From the NCBI GenBank assembly GCA_050257395.1, contig JBLMWU010000187.1, positions 1-8,362 of the forward strand: 8,362 nt of DNA, in the 5' to 3' direction. Made by a program: the position numbers and the translations under genes. Numbering within the stretch: position 1 is the stretch's first letter; the number at the start of each line of letters is the position of its first letter. This stretch comes from JAIRTY01 sp050257395 (GTDB lineage: Bacteria > Actinomycetota > Actinomycetes > Streptosporangiales > Streptosporangiaceae). The notes beneath the pieces are model-generated. The model was not told the DNA's origin, did not search any database, and worked only from the letters and a program-made list of their open reading frames with translations. This document shows positions 1-4,919 of the stretch, piece by piece.

Positions 1-251
1 ACCCAGGTCCCCGATCCGGTGCGGGCGGTCAGCCAGCCTTCGGCGGTCAGCTGGCTGTAGGCGTCGGCGACGGTGTTGCGGGCGAGGCCGAGATCCGCTG
101 CCAGGGCACGCGAGGGCGGCAGCCGCGTGCCCGGGCGCAGCCGCCCGCTGCTCACCGCGTCCCGCAGCGCGTTCTCCAGCCCGGCCCGGACCCGCGAGCC
201 GGTGACATCGAGGTGCAGGTCGATCCCGGAATTGGCCCATGTTTCTGCCAT
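1..251 (-). CDS. MocR/GntR-family transcriptional regulator, N-terminal part (3' end beyond window)
   Basis: Only the first 83 codons are present; the gene runs off the left edge. The reading begins MAETWANSGIDLHLDV. A GntR-type winged helix-turn-helix occupies about residues 18-80, with the family-typical stretches SGRLRPGTRLPPSR, LGLARNTVADAYSQL and AEGWLTARTGSGTW. In MocR proteins this short N-terminal wHTH is followed by a PLP-binding aminotransferase-like domain; that part is not in the window, so MocR rather than plain GntR is inferred from the wHTH wording and from the divergent neighbour. Such regulators often control the gene facing them, here an AhpD-like protein 46 bp away. The ATG at 249-251 is preceded by a TAAGGT box 8 nt upstream, so the mRNA may be leaderless or nearly so. 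The effector cannot be told from the sequence. Confidence 0.85.
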   Translation of the reverse strand, partial: MAETWANSGIDLHLDVTGSRVRAGLENALRDAVSSGRLRPGTRLPPSRALAADLGLARNTVADAYSQLTAEGWLTARTGSGTW

Positions 252-259
252 CAGTTTGG

Positions 260-265
260 ACCTTA
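260..265 (-). promoter_or_regulatory. -10 box TAAGGT of the MocR-like gene
   Basis: On the minus strand TAAGGT fits TANNNT and lies 8 nt before the ATG, so transcription should start at or close to the start codon. No convincing -35 is seen. The box overlaps the centre of the imperfect inverted repeat TTTGGACC-N7-GGGCC (255-274), which could be the regulator's own operator. Confidence 0.4.
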
Positions 266-285
266 CCGTGGGCCGCTGACGCTCG

Positions 286-291
286 TAGCGT
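286..291 (+). promoter_or_regulatory. -10 box TAGCGT of the AhpD-like gene, leaderless start
   Basis: TAGCGT is followed by 6 nt and then the ATG at 298. There is no Shine-Dalgarno sequence in the gap, so a leaderless mRNA beginning at the ATG is the simplest reading. No good -35 is visible. Confidence 0.5.
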
Positions 292-297
292 GGCGGT

Positions 298-810
298 ATG
301 AGCACAGACACCACCCACACACCTGACGCCCGGGCCGCCGCTGAGATCGCCAGCCGCCTGGACTTCGAGTCCACCGCGGCCGGCTTCTACCGGGCCGTGG
401 TCCACCTGGACCGGGCCGCCACCAAAGAACTCGACCAGGCCGGGCTGGAGCCCCGGCTGCGCGAGCTGGTCCGCATCCGGGCCTCCCAGCTGAACGGCTG
501 CGCGTACTGCATCGACATGCACACCAAGGACGCGCGGGCGATCGGGGAGACCGAGCAGCGCCTGTACGGGCTGGCTGCCTGGCGGGAGACGCCGTACTTC
601 TCCGCCCGGGAACGCGCTGCGCTGGCGTTCGCCGAGGAGGTGACGCTGCTCGCGCAGACCCATGTCCCGGCCGCGGCCTACCAGGCGGTGGCGGCGGAGT
701 TCAGCCAGGCGGAGATCGCCGCGCTGCTCAGCCTGATCATCACCATCAACGCGTGGAACGCGATCAGCGTGGCGACCCGCGCCTGGGAGCCCGGCTCGTA
801 CGTGCCCTGA
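298..810 (+). CDS. Carboxymuconolactone decarboxylase family protein, AhpD-like
   Basis: A 170-aa protein of the CMD/AhpD fold. The AhpD signature E-x11-C-x2-C-x3-H is intact: E56, C68, C71 and H75, in the stretch RASQLNGCAYCIDMHT. In AhpD-type proteins the Cys pair performs thiol-disulfide chemistry against peroxides with the Glu and His in a proton relay, so a cytosolic peroxidase or reductase role is likely; the physiological thiol partner is unknown. The C-terminal helix with INAWNAISVATR is typical of the family. It is divergent from the MocR-like regulator, an arrangement often seen in actinobacteria, and is probably its target. The start is supported by the -10 box 6 nt upstream. The gene stands alone, since a strong hairpin follows the stop. 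Family assignment is firm; the substrate is not known. Confidence 0.92.
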   Translation: MSTDTTHTPDARAAAEIASRLDFESTAAGFYRAVVHLDRAATKELDQAGLEPRLRELVRIRASQLNGCAYCIDMHTKDARAIGETEQRLYGLAAWRETPYFSARERAALAFAEEVTLLAQTHVPAAAYQAVAAEFSQAEIAALLSLIITINAWNAISVATRAWEPGSYVP

Positions 811-825
811 CCAGCCCTGACCAGC

Positions 826-854
826 GGTGACCGCGGCCGGCGGCCGCGGTCACC
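826..854 (+). terminator. Perfect 13-bp GC hairpin after the AhpD-like gene
   Basis: GGTGACCGCGGCC and its exact reverse complement are separated by a 3-nt loop (ggc), starting 15 nt after the stop codon. There is no U-tract, which is common for actinobacterial terminators. It separates this unit from cynS. Confidence 0.7.
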
Positions 855-868
855 GGGCGTGCCGGCCG

Positions 869-890
869 CTTCACATCCGCGTAACATCCG
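869..890 (+). promoter_or_regulatory. Tandem 11-mer direct repeat upstream of cynS, candidate response-regulator operator
   Basis: Two adjacent 11-mers, CTTCACATCCG and CGTAACATCCG, agree at 9 of 11 positions and repeat at one helical turn. The same bases can be read as TTCAC-N6-GTAAC, close to half of the Streptomyces GlnR box (gTnAC-N6-GaAAC), and as two weak PhoP-type 11-nt units. The repeats end 5 bp before the -10 box, a place where binding would affect transcription. Seen: the repeat. Inferred: the regulator. Confidence 0.4.
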
Positions 891-895
891 TGGGC

Positions 896-901
896 TAGCG
901 T
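896..901 (+). promoter_or_regulatory. -10 box TAGCGT of cynS, leaderless start
   Basis: TAGCGT is followed by 7 nt and then GTG-ATG at 909-914. It overlaps the in-frame GTG at 900, which argues against that codon as the start. An alternative -10, TAACAT at 882-887, lies inside the second direct repeat and would give a short leader. Confidence 0.45.
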
Positions 902-908
902 GGGCCTG

Positions 909-1352
909 GTGATGACCAAGCAGGAGGCGGCGGCGGAGGTCCGGGCCGCCAAGACCCGGCTCGGCCTGACCTGGGCCCAGCTCGCGGAGGCGGTCGGCGC
1001 GGCGCCGGCCTGGACGGTCTCGGCGCTGCTCGGCCAGCAGCCGATGACCGCCGCCCAGGCCAAGGCGGCGGTGTCGCTGCTGGACCTCGGCGACGACGTG
1101 GCCGTGGCGCTGCAGCAGCAGCCCACCCGCGGGGCGCTGGACCGAGCTGTCCCGGTGGATCCGACCATCTACCGGTTCTACGAGGTGCTCCAGGTGTACG
1201 GGCCCACCATCAAGGAGCTCATCCACGAGCAGTTCGGCGACGGCATCATGAGCGCCATCAACTTCCGGCTCGACGTCAGCCGGGCCGCCGACCCGGCCGG
1301 GGACCGGGTGGTGGTGACCCTGGACGGGAAGTTCCTGCCCTACCAGTGGTGA
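909..1352 (+). CDS. cynS: Cyanate hydratase (cyanase)
   Basis: Converts cyanate plus bicarbonate to ammonia and CO2 (through carbamate), removing toxic cyanate and freeing nitrogen; cyanases are cytosolic decamers. Counted from the GTG at 909 the protein is 147 aa (146 from the ATG at 912); E. coli CynS has 156. The N-terminal helical domain (about 1-75) is the helix-turn-helix-like part, with RLGLTWAQLAEAVG and PMTAAQA. The C-terminal domain carries the diagnostic IYRFYEVLQVYG and FGDGIMSAINFRLDV. The catalytic triad is present as R89, E92 and S115 (R96, E99, S122 in E. coli). The end, TLDGKFLPYQW, matches the family's TLDGKYLP tail. No cynT, cynX or cynR is nearby, so it is a solo gene. GTG 909 is preferred because a -10 box sits 7 nt upstream and there is no ribosome binding site; the in-frame GTG at 900 overlaps that box. 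Confidence 0.95.
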   Translation: MMTKQEAAAEVRAAKTRLGLTWAQLAEAVGAAPAWTVSALLGQQPMTAAQAKAAVSLLDLGDDVAVALQQQPTRGALDRAVPVDPTIYRFYEVLQVYGPTIKELIHEQFGDGIMSAINFRLDVSRAADPAGDRVVVTLDGKFLPYQW

Positions 1353-1353
1353 C

Positions 1354-1374
1354 CGGCCGGGCCGCGCCCGGCCG
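1354..1374. terminator. Bidirectional hairpin between cynS and the PIG-L gene
   Basis: CGGCCGGGC and its exact reverse complement are separated by 3 nt (cgc). The hairpin fills the 30-bp gap between two convergent genes, so it can stop transcripts from both sides. Confidence 0.6.
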
Positions 1375-1382
1375 CAGGCCGC

Positions 1383-2177
1383 TCACAGCCCGCCCAGCAG
1401 GTCCGTCTCGGTGATGCCGGGCCCCTGCCCGTCGCGGATGAACCACTCGGTGCCGAACGCGAAGGCGAACGCCTCGTCCGGCAGCGCCAGGAAGAACGAC
1501 TGCTCGCTGATCTGGCTGGCGTGCGCGCGCATGGCGCGGCGCTTGTGCGCCAGGTAGGGGGACACGTCCACGGCCGCGGTGATCACCGACTCGGGCTTGC
1601 CGAAGCCGGGATCCTGCGTGACGTCGGGCGTCTCGATCCCGGCCGCCGCGGCCTGCTCCGCGAACGCCTGCATGCCCCGCAGCATGTGGTCGCGGTTGAT
1701 GGTGTTCTGGTACACCCGCGGCGTGCCGGCCAGCGCCGCCGCCCGCAGCCCCACCCGGTGCACCTGGATGTGGTCCGGGTGCCCGTACCCGCCGTTGTCG
1801 TCGTAGCAGGTGAGCACGTCCGCCTGCTCCTCGTCCAGGATGGCGGCCAGCCGCTTGGCGGCCTCGTCCACGTCAGCGGTCCAGAACGAGCCCGCGGCCT
1901 GGTTGGCGGGCGTGCCCATCATCCCCGAGTCGGTGTAGCCGAGGAACTCCAGCCGCTGCGCGCCCAGGATGTCCGCTGACGCCTGCGTCTCGGCGACCCG
2001 CCGCTGCCACAGCTCCTCGCCGCCGGCCAGGAACCCGGGCGGCACCTCGCCCCGCTCGCCGCGGGTGGCCACCACCAGGACCACCCGGTTGCCCTCCTCG
2101 GCGGCCTTGCGCATCACGCCGCCGCAGGCGATGCACTCGTCGTCGGGATGGGCGTGGAACGACACCAGCGTGGCCAT
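1383..2177 (-). CDS. PIG-L (LmbE-like) family N-acetylglucosaminyl deacetylase
   Basis: A 264-aa zinc-dependent deacetylase or amidase of the PIG-L fold. The zinc motif HAHPDDE is at residues 8-14 (H10 and D13 as metal ligands, D12 as probable general base). The second motif, YGHPDH (131-136), supplies H136 as third ligand and H133 as catalytic His, by analogy with H13/D16/H147 and D15/H144 of MshB. TRGERGEV (38-45) is also family-typical. Actinobacterial members include MshB (GlcNAc-inositol deacetylase in mycothiol synthesis) and Mca (mycothiol S-conjugate amidase); the protein is shorter than MshB (about 300 aa), and I cannot decide between these roles and another sugar deacetylase. A longer reading up to 2234 exists, but the extension is Arg/Pro/Gly-rich and the TACCGT box lies 6 nt before the ATG at 2177, so that start is preferred. 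No signal peptide; cytosolic. Confidence 0.92.
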   Translation of the reverse strand: MATLVSFHAHPDDECIACGGVMRKAAEEGNRVVLVVATRGERGEVPPGFLAGGEELWQRRVAETQASADILGAQRLEFLGYTDSGMMGTPANQAAGSFWTADVDEAAKRLAAILDEEQADVLTCYDDNGGYGHPDHIQVHRVGLRAAALAGTPRVYQNTINRDHMLRGMQAFAEQAAAAGIETPDVTQDPGFGKPESVITAAVDVSPYLAHKRRAMRAHASQISEQSFFLALPDEAFAFAFGTEWFIRDGQGPGITETDLLGGL

Positions 2178-2183
2178 GCGCCG

Positions 2184-2189
2184 ACGGTA
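2184..2189 (-). promoter_or_regulatory. -10 box TACCGT of the PIG-L gene, leaderless start
   Basis: On the minus strand TACCGT is followed by 6 nt and the ATG at 2177, without any Shine-Dalgarno. This places the transcript start on the ATG and rules against the 19-codon upstream extension. Confidence 0.5.
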
Positions 2190-2286
2190 CCCGACGGGGG
2201 GCCGCGGCCCGGGGGCGGCGCGCGCCCGCGGCACGGGCGCGGCGGACCGGGCCGGGCGAGCGGCGCCGCCAGCCGGCCGTGGCGGC

Positions 2287-2292
2287 TACCGT
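2287..2292 (+). promoter_or_regulatory. -10 box TACCGT of the 124-aa protein gene, leaderless start
   Basis: TACCGT is followed by 7 nt and the GTG at 2300, with no Shine-Dalgarno. It is the mirror of the box in front of the divergent PIG-L gene; the two promoters share a 122-bp gap whose only other structure is the palindrome GGGCCGCGGCCC (2199-2210). Confidence 0.5.
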
Positions 2293-2299
2293 GGGCCGG

Positions 2300-2674
2300 G
2301 TGGATGAGAATCGTGCCCGGCGGGTGACGGACGCCCTGCGTGACCGGGGAATCAACGCGCACCTGGCGCGGGTCGGCGTCGGCCAGTTCGGGGTGCGGGT
2401 GTCGCTGGCCGGCGGCCGGGAGGCCGAGTGGGACACCGACGGCACCGCCGGCCTGGAGGCCCAGGTGATGCGGGACGGCATGCTGGTCGGCTACGTGCCC
2501 ATGATCGACGGGTCCGAGGACTTCGGCGAAGAGCAGATCGTGGATGCGATCGCCCGCACCGACTACGACCGGCCGGTCGCCCGCCAGCGCAGCACCGCGC
2601 CCGCGCCAGCCCCGGCGCTGCCCCGGGAAGGCGGCGTGTTCCGCCGCTTCCTGGACGGCTTCCGCTACCGCTGA
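2300..2674 (+). CDS. Conserved-looking actinobacterial protein of unknown function, 124 aa
   Basis: I recognise no characterised family. The protein (MDENRARRVTDALRDRG at the start) has an alpha/beta core over residues 1-95 with many acidic residues (WDTDGTAGLEA, IDGSEDFGEEQ). A proline/alanine linker with repeated AP pairs (about 104-110) follows. The tail, REGGVFRRFLDGFRYR, is basic and aromatic and could be an amphipathic helix touching membrane, nucleic acid or a partner. There are no transmembrane segments, signal peptide or Cys. The in-frame GTG at 2279 would add 7 residues but overlaps the promoter; GTG 2300 sits 7 nt after the -10 box. Codon use is normal for the region, so the gene is real. 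Its end overlaps the end of the next gene by 10 bp. No function can be assigned; the divergent PIG-L neighbour is the only contextual hint. Confidence 0.8.
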   Translation: MDENRARRVTDALRDRGINAHLARVGVGQFGVRVSLAGGREAEWDTDGTAGLEAQVMRDGMLVGYVPMIDGSEDFGEEQIVDAIARTDYDRPVARQRSTAPAPAPALPREGGVFRRFLDGFRYR

Positions 2675-3153
2675 CCGCCGCGCGGCCGGGCCGGGCCGAT
2701 CGCGATCCCCGCGCCCAGCATGGCCAGCTCCACAGCGAGGCCGCGGCGCCAGTGCAGCGAGCCGTCCTGGGAGTACTCCAGGCCGAGCCCGACCTTGGGT
2801 GAGCCTTCCAGGAACAGCGGCAGGTCGGGCGCGTGCGCGATGAAGTCCAGCACCCAGTGGCTGAACACCAGCAGCCCGAGCACCGCGCCGGTGCGGCGGC
2901 TGCGGTAGCGGCGGGCCGCCACCGCCCCCGCCGCGGCCGACCAGGTGGCCGCCCCGGCCAGCCCGTGCGACCACGGGTAGGACGACGCGTCCGAGGCAGG
3001 GCCCGGGCGGGCCTGAATGCGCTCGACGCCCGCACTGACCAGGGCGAAGCACAGCAGGTCGAGCCCGTCCGCCGCCACGAGCAGCACCGGGTAGGAAACC
3101 TCCGGGGCGGCCCGTTTCGCCGCGAGCGCGGCCCCGACATGACCGAACAGCAT
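2665..3153 (-). CDS. Membrane protein, probable YdjM/DUF457-type metal-dependent hydrolase
   Basis: A 162-aa integral membrane protein with about four hydrophobic segments (roughly 20-41, 64-80, 88-106 and 138-153). It has the spaced His/Asp pattern of membrane-bound metal-dependent hydrolases: FGHVGAA at the N-terminus (H5), D29 and D32 in ADGLDLL, H63 in YPWSHG, and H99, D103, H107 in FSHWVLDFIAHAPDLP. These residues face possible metal sites in or near the membrane; the substrate of such proteins is unknown. The ATG at 3151-3153 has a good Shine-Dalgarno, GGAGGG, 4 nt upstream. The open frame continues far upstream (to 3939) only because stop codons are rare in GC-rich DNA; that extension lies antisense to the reductase-like gene and is not real. 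The family is a resemblance call from motifs; membrane location is more certain than enzymatic activity. Confidence 0.75.
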   Translation of the reverse strand: MLFGHVGAALAAKRAAPEVSYPVLLVAADGLDLLCFALVSAGVERIQARPGPASDASSYPWSHGLAGAATWSAAAGAVAARRYRSRRTGAVLGLLVFSHWVLDFIAHAPDLPLFLEGSPKVGLGLEYSQDGSLHWRRGLAVELAMLGAGIAIGPARPRGGQR

Positions 3154-3157
3154 GACA

Positions 3158-3163
3158 CCCTCC
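3158..3163 (-). promoter_or_regulatory. Ribosome binding site GGAGGG of the membrane hydrolase gene
   Basis: GGAGGG on the minus strand, 4 nt before the ATG at 3153. It decides the start within a very long open frame and contrasts with the leaderless neighbours. Confidence 0.7.
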
Positions 3164-3185
3164 GCAAGCGGGCCTGGGATGCCTA

Positions 3186-3221
3186 CTGCCAGCCTGGCGC
3201 GCCGCCAGGGGCTGCTGGCAG
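3186..3221. repeat. Nested inverted repeat in a divergent intergenic gap
   Basis: CTGCCAG-CCTGGCG, a 3-nt loop, then CGCCAGG, a 5-nt bulge (ggctg) and CTGGCAG form two stacked 7-bp stems. It lies in the 189-bp gap between the divergent membrane-hydrolase and reductase-like genes, where a terminator is not expected. It could be an operator or a 5'-leader structure for either gene. Confidence 0.5.
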
Positions 3222-3329
3222 GGCCGTTCGTCCCGGGCTGCCGCCGCGGGCCGGCCGGGCGCAAAGGATGTCGAGAATCCGCGGCCGGGTCCGACTGCCA
3301 GGTGAGTGCCGCCAGCGGGGCGGCCGGCG

Positions 3330-3339
3330 AGAGGAGAAG
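3330..3339 (+). promoter_or_regulatory. Ribosome binding site GAGGAGAAGG of the reductase-like gene
   Basis: A purine-rich Shine-Dalgarno tract immediately before the ATG at 3343. It supports this start over the in-frame ATG at 3268, which would add 25 mostly basic residues. Confidence 0.7.
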
Positions 3340-3342
3340 GCC

Positions 3343-3885
3343 ATGCTGATCCGCGCGCGCATGGGAGTCAGCGCCGACGGTTTCGTGGCGACCCCGGACG
3401 GGGTGCCCACCCTGGCGATCATGCCCGGGTTCGTGCCGGGGGAGTCGCACGGCTTCCCGGAGTTCATCGAGGGCTGCGACGCGGTGGCCATGGGACGCAG
3501 CACATTCGTGCCCGCGCTGGGGGCACCCAGCTGGCCCTGGCCCGGCCTGCAGGTCTTCGTGCTGACCTCCAGCCCGCTGCCCGCGGGCACCCCGGGCGAC
3601 GTCATCGCGGTCAGCGGCGGCCCGGCCGCGCTGGCCCGGCAGCTGCGCGCCCGCCCGTCCGGCGGCGACGTGCACCTGGTCGGCGGCCCGCGCGCGATCC
3701 GGGGCTGCCAGGAGGCCGGCGTCCTGGACCGGCTGGAGCTCGTCATCCTGCCGATCCTGCTGGGCAGCGGCGTCCCGCTGTCGCCCGCCGGGGCGCCGCC
3801 GGTGCCGCTGCGGCTGCTGCGGGCGGACCGCACCTTCCCGGACGGCTCGGCGGAACTCGTCTACGAGATGGGCGGCGCTGCCTGA
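3343..3885 (+). CDS. Dihydrofolate reductase family protein (RibD C-terminal domain)
   Basis: A 180-aa single-domain protein of the DHFR/RibD-reductase fold, a cytosolic NADPH-dependent reductase by family. Landmarks in order: MGVSADGFVATPDG (7-20), matching the family's S-x-DG-F-x-A opening; AVAMGRSTF (48-55), the substrate/cofactor loop; VFVLTSSPLP (71-80); GDVHLVGGP (108-116), the nucleotide-binding glycine turn; and VLDRLELVILPILLGSGVPL (127-146), matching the typical L-x-DEL-x-x-x-x-x-P-x-x-LG-x-G segment, here with DRLEL. It resembles the YyaP/YwjB-like stand-alone members, not true FolA, and there is no deaminase domain as in RibD, so riboflavin synthesis is not implied. It stands alone, with its own ribosome binding site and a hairpin behind it. 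Substrate unknown. Confidence 0.88.
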   Translation: MLIRARMGVSADGFVATPDGVPTLAIMPGFVPGESHGFPEFIEGCDAVAMGRSTFVPALGAPSWPWPGLQVFVLTSSPLPAGTPGDVIAVSGGPAALARQLRARPSGGDVHLVGGPRAIRGCQEAGVLDRLELVILPILLGSGVPLSPAGAPPVPLRLLRADRTFPDGSAELVYEMGGAA

Positions 3886-3894
3886 GGGCGGCCC

Positions 3895-3953
3895 GCCGGC
3901 AGGCCCGGCGGTGCCGGCCCGCGGTGCCGGCCCACGCACCCGGGCCTGCCGGC
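3895..3953. terminator. Large hairpin with internal tandem repeat between convergent units
   Basis: GCCGGCAGGCCCGG (3895-3908) and its exact reverse complement (3940-3953) flank a 31-nt loop. The loop carries most of a perfect 13-bp tandem duplication, GCGGTGCCGGCCC, at 3908-3920 and 3921-3933. It follows the reductase-like stop by 9 nt and precedes (on the other strand) the end of the YceI-like remnant, so it probably ends transcription from both sides. Confidence 0.6.
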
Positions 3954-3969
3954 CCGGCCGCCGGGCACC

Positions 3970-4110
3970 TCAGGCGCGCTCCGCGGTGATGTCCAGCCGG
4001 ATGCCGAGGTGGCGGGCTGCCAGGCCGCGGGCGCGGGTCACGCCGAAGCTGAGCCGGTCGACCCGGGCGCTGGCCCGGAGCCGCAGCAGTGGCCCGTGCA
4101 ATAACGTGAC
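3970..4110 (-). pseudogene. C-terminal remnant of a YceI-family protein
   Basis: Reading the minus strand to a TGA at 3970-3972 gives about 46 residues whose wording fits the C-terminal strands of YceI lipocalin-like proteins: ASARVDRLSFGVT, then GLAARHLGIRLDI. In the family this corresponds to the A-x-A-x-[IV]-DR-x-x-FG-[VM]-T strand and the closing L-x-[LI]-x-[IV] strand. Complete YceI proteins are about 170-190 aa; here the upstream part of the same frame turns into Gly-rich and Trp/Arg-rich nonsense (through 4224), and the recognisable part has no ATG or GTG start. The HAD gene begins its tail only 113 bp upstream. I read it as a degraded gene that lost its 5' three quarters. The family call rests on pattern memory and is moderate; that something is broken here is likelier than the name. 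Confidence 0.5.
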
Positions 4111-4222
4111 GCCTGTGCCGGGGGCGGCCGGTTCACCGGTGGTACAGCTATGCGTCAGGCGGAAACCGCCACCGCCGCCCGCCCGCGCATGCCACCGGCC
4201 ACACCAGCGCCGGATGCCGTGG
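4111..4222. other. Gene-free stretch between the YceI-like remnant and the HAD gene
   Basis: With the hairpin and the remnant, this belongs to a 337-bp gap without an intact gene (3886-4222). I see no promoter, RNA or coding signal in this part. A single GTTCACC (4131-4137) occurs without a proper second PhoP half-site and without a gene downstream on that strand. It may be the rest of the decayed gene. Confidence 0.4.
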
Positions 4223-4906
4223 CTACCAGGTGTCGAGGTGGGGGAGGAGGTCGGCGAGGCGGGTGATCACGGCGTCGGGGACGGCCGCGGCGTAGGCGGG
4301 CACGTCGCTGTTGGGGACCAGAACGGCGCGCATGCCGGCGCTCTTGGCGCCGTGGACGTCGTCGTAGGGGCGGTCCCCGACGAACACGCACGACGTGGGG
4401 TCGGTCACGCCGATCGCCGCCATCGCGGCGCGGAACGCCTCCGGGTGCGGCTTGGCCCAGGGGATCTCGCTGCTGTACACGGCGCCGTCCAGCAGGTGCA
4501 GCACGTCGTCGCGGAGGAAGACCCGCTCGTGGGCGCTGCGCGGCCACATGGTGTTAGACAGCACGCCGATCCTGATGCCGCGCCCGCGCAGCTCCCGCAG
4601 CAGCGGGATCACCTCCGGGTCGGTGTAGGTGTGCTGGTCCCAGGCCTGGAAGTAGCTGGCCAGCAGCGCTTCGGTGGCGGTGATCCCGGCCCGCTCGAAG
4701 ACCTGCTCCAGGGTGGCGCTGCGGTGGGAGCGCTCGGTCGCCAGCCACAGGTCAACTTCCGCGGTGCGGATGGCGGCGGCGATCTCGTGCGCCCGGCCGT
4801 CCGGGAAGTGCGGCGTGCACACCTCGCGCCACAGCAGTTCCTGGTCGAAGACGTGCCACGGGGTCAGGGTCCCGCCCCAGTCGAAAATGACCCCGTCGAT
4901 CGCCAT
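4223..4906 (-). CDS. HAD-like hydrolase with variant motif I (DWGG)
   Basis: A 227-aa haloacid-dehalogenase-superfamily protein with an alpha-helical cap inserted after motif I (about residues 18-95), as in class C1 phosphatases. Motif I is VIFDWGGTLTP, with nucleophile D9; the usual second Asp (DxD) is replaced by G11. Motif II is GVLSNT (S117), motif III is K152 in WAKPHPEAF, and motif IV is VFVGDRPYDDVHGA (D178, D182/D183). The second Asp acts as general acid/base in phosphatases, so the Gly variant may have weak phosphatase activity or another reaction, as in dehalogenase-type members; DWGGTL variants are a recognised minority in actinobacterial HADs. The substrate is unknown. The ATG is set by a near-consensus TAAAAT box 6 nt upstream, giving the gene its own promoter although the membrane protein gene ends only 29 bp before it. 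Confidence 0.9.
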   Translation of the reverse strand: MAIDGVIFDWGGTLTPWHVFDQELLWREVCTPHFPDGRAHEIAAAIRTAEVDLWLATERSHRSATLEQVFERAGITATEALLASYFQAWDQHTYTDPEVIPLLRELRGRGIRIGVLSNTMWPRSAHERVFLRDDVLHLLDGAVYSSEIPWAKPHPEAFRAAMAAIGVTDPTSCVFVGDRPYDDVHGAKSAGMRAVLVPNSDVPAYAAAVPDAVITRLADLLPHLDTW

Positions 4907-4912
4907 GGACGG

Positions 4913-4918
4913 ATTTTA
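4913..4918 (-). promoter_or_regulatory. -10 box TAAAAT of the HAD gene, leaderless start
   Basis: TAAAAT (5 of 6 to TATAAT) on the minus strand, 6 nt before the ATG at 4906. It is the strongest -10 in the window. The expected -35 position (about CCCTGA, 17 nt upstream) is poor, which suggests help from an activator or an alternative sigma factor. Confidence 0.55.
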
Positions 4919-4919
4919 T

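Noticed and set aside
2199..2210. Palindrome GGGCCGCGGCCC between the divergent PIG-L and 124-aa genes
   Set aside because: It is in an almost pure G/C tract where such palindromes arise easily, and there is no second copy elsewhere in the window.
3154..3939. Upstream extension of the membrane hydrolase frame to 424 codons
   Set aside because: The extension is antisense to the reductase-like gene, and the ATG at 3153 has a good Shine-Dalgarno.
4131..4152. GTTCACC followed by an imperfect second 11-mer, resembling a PHO box
   Set aside because: The second unit matches poorly, the site lies in the decayed gene region, and no plus-strand gene follows it.
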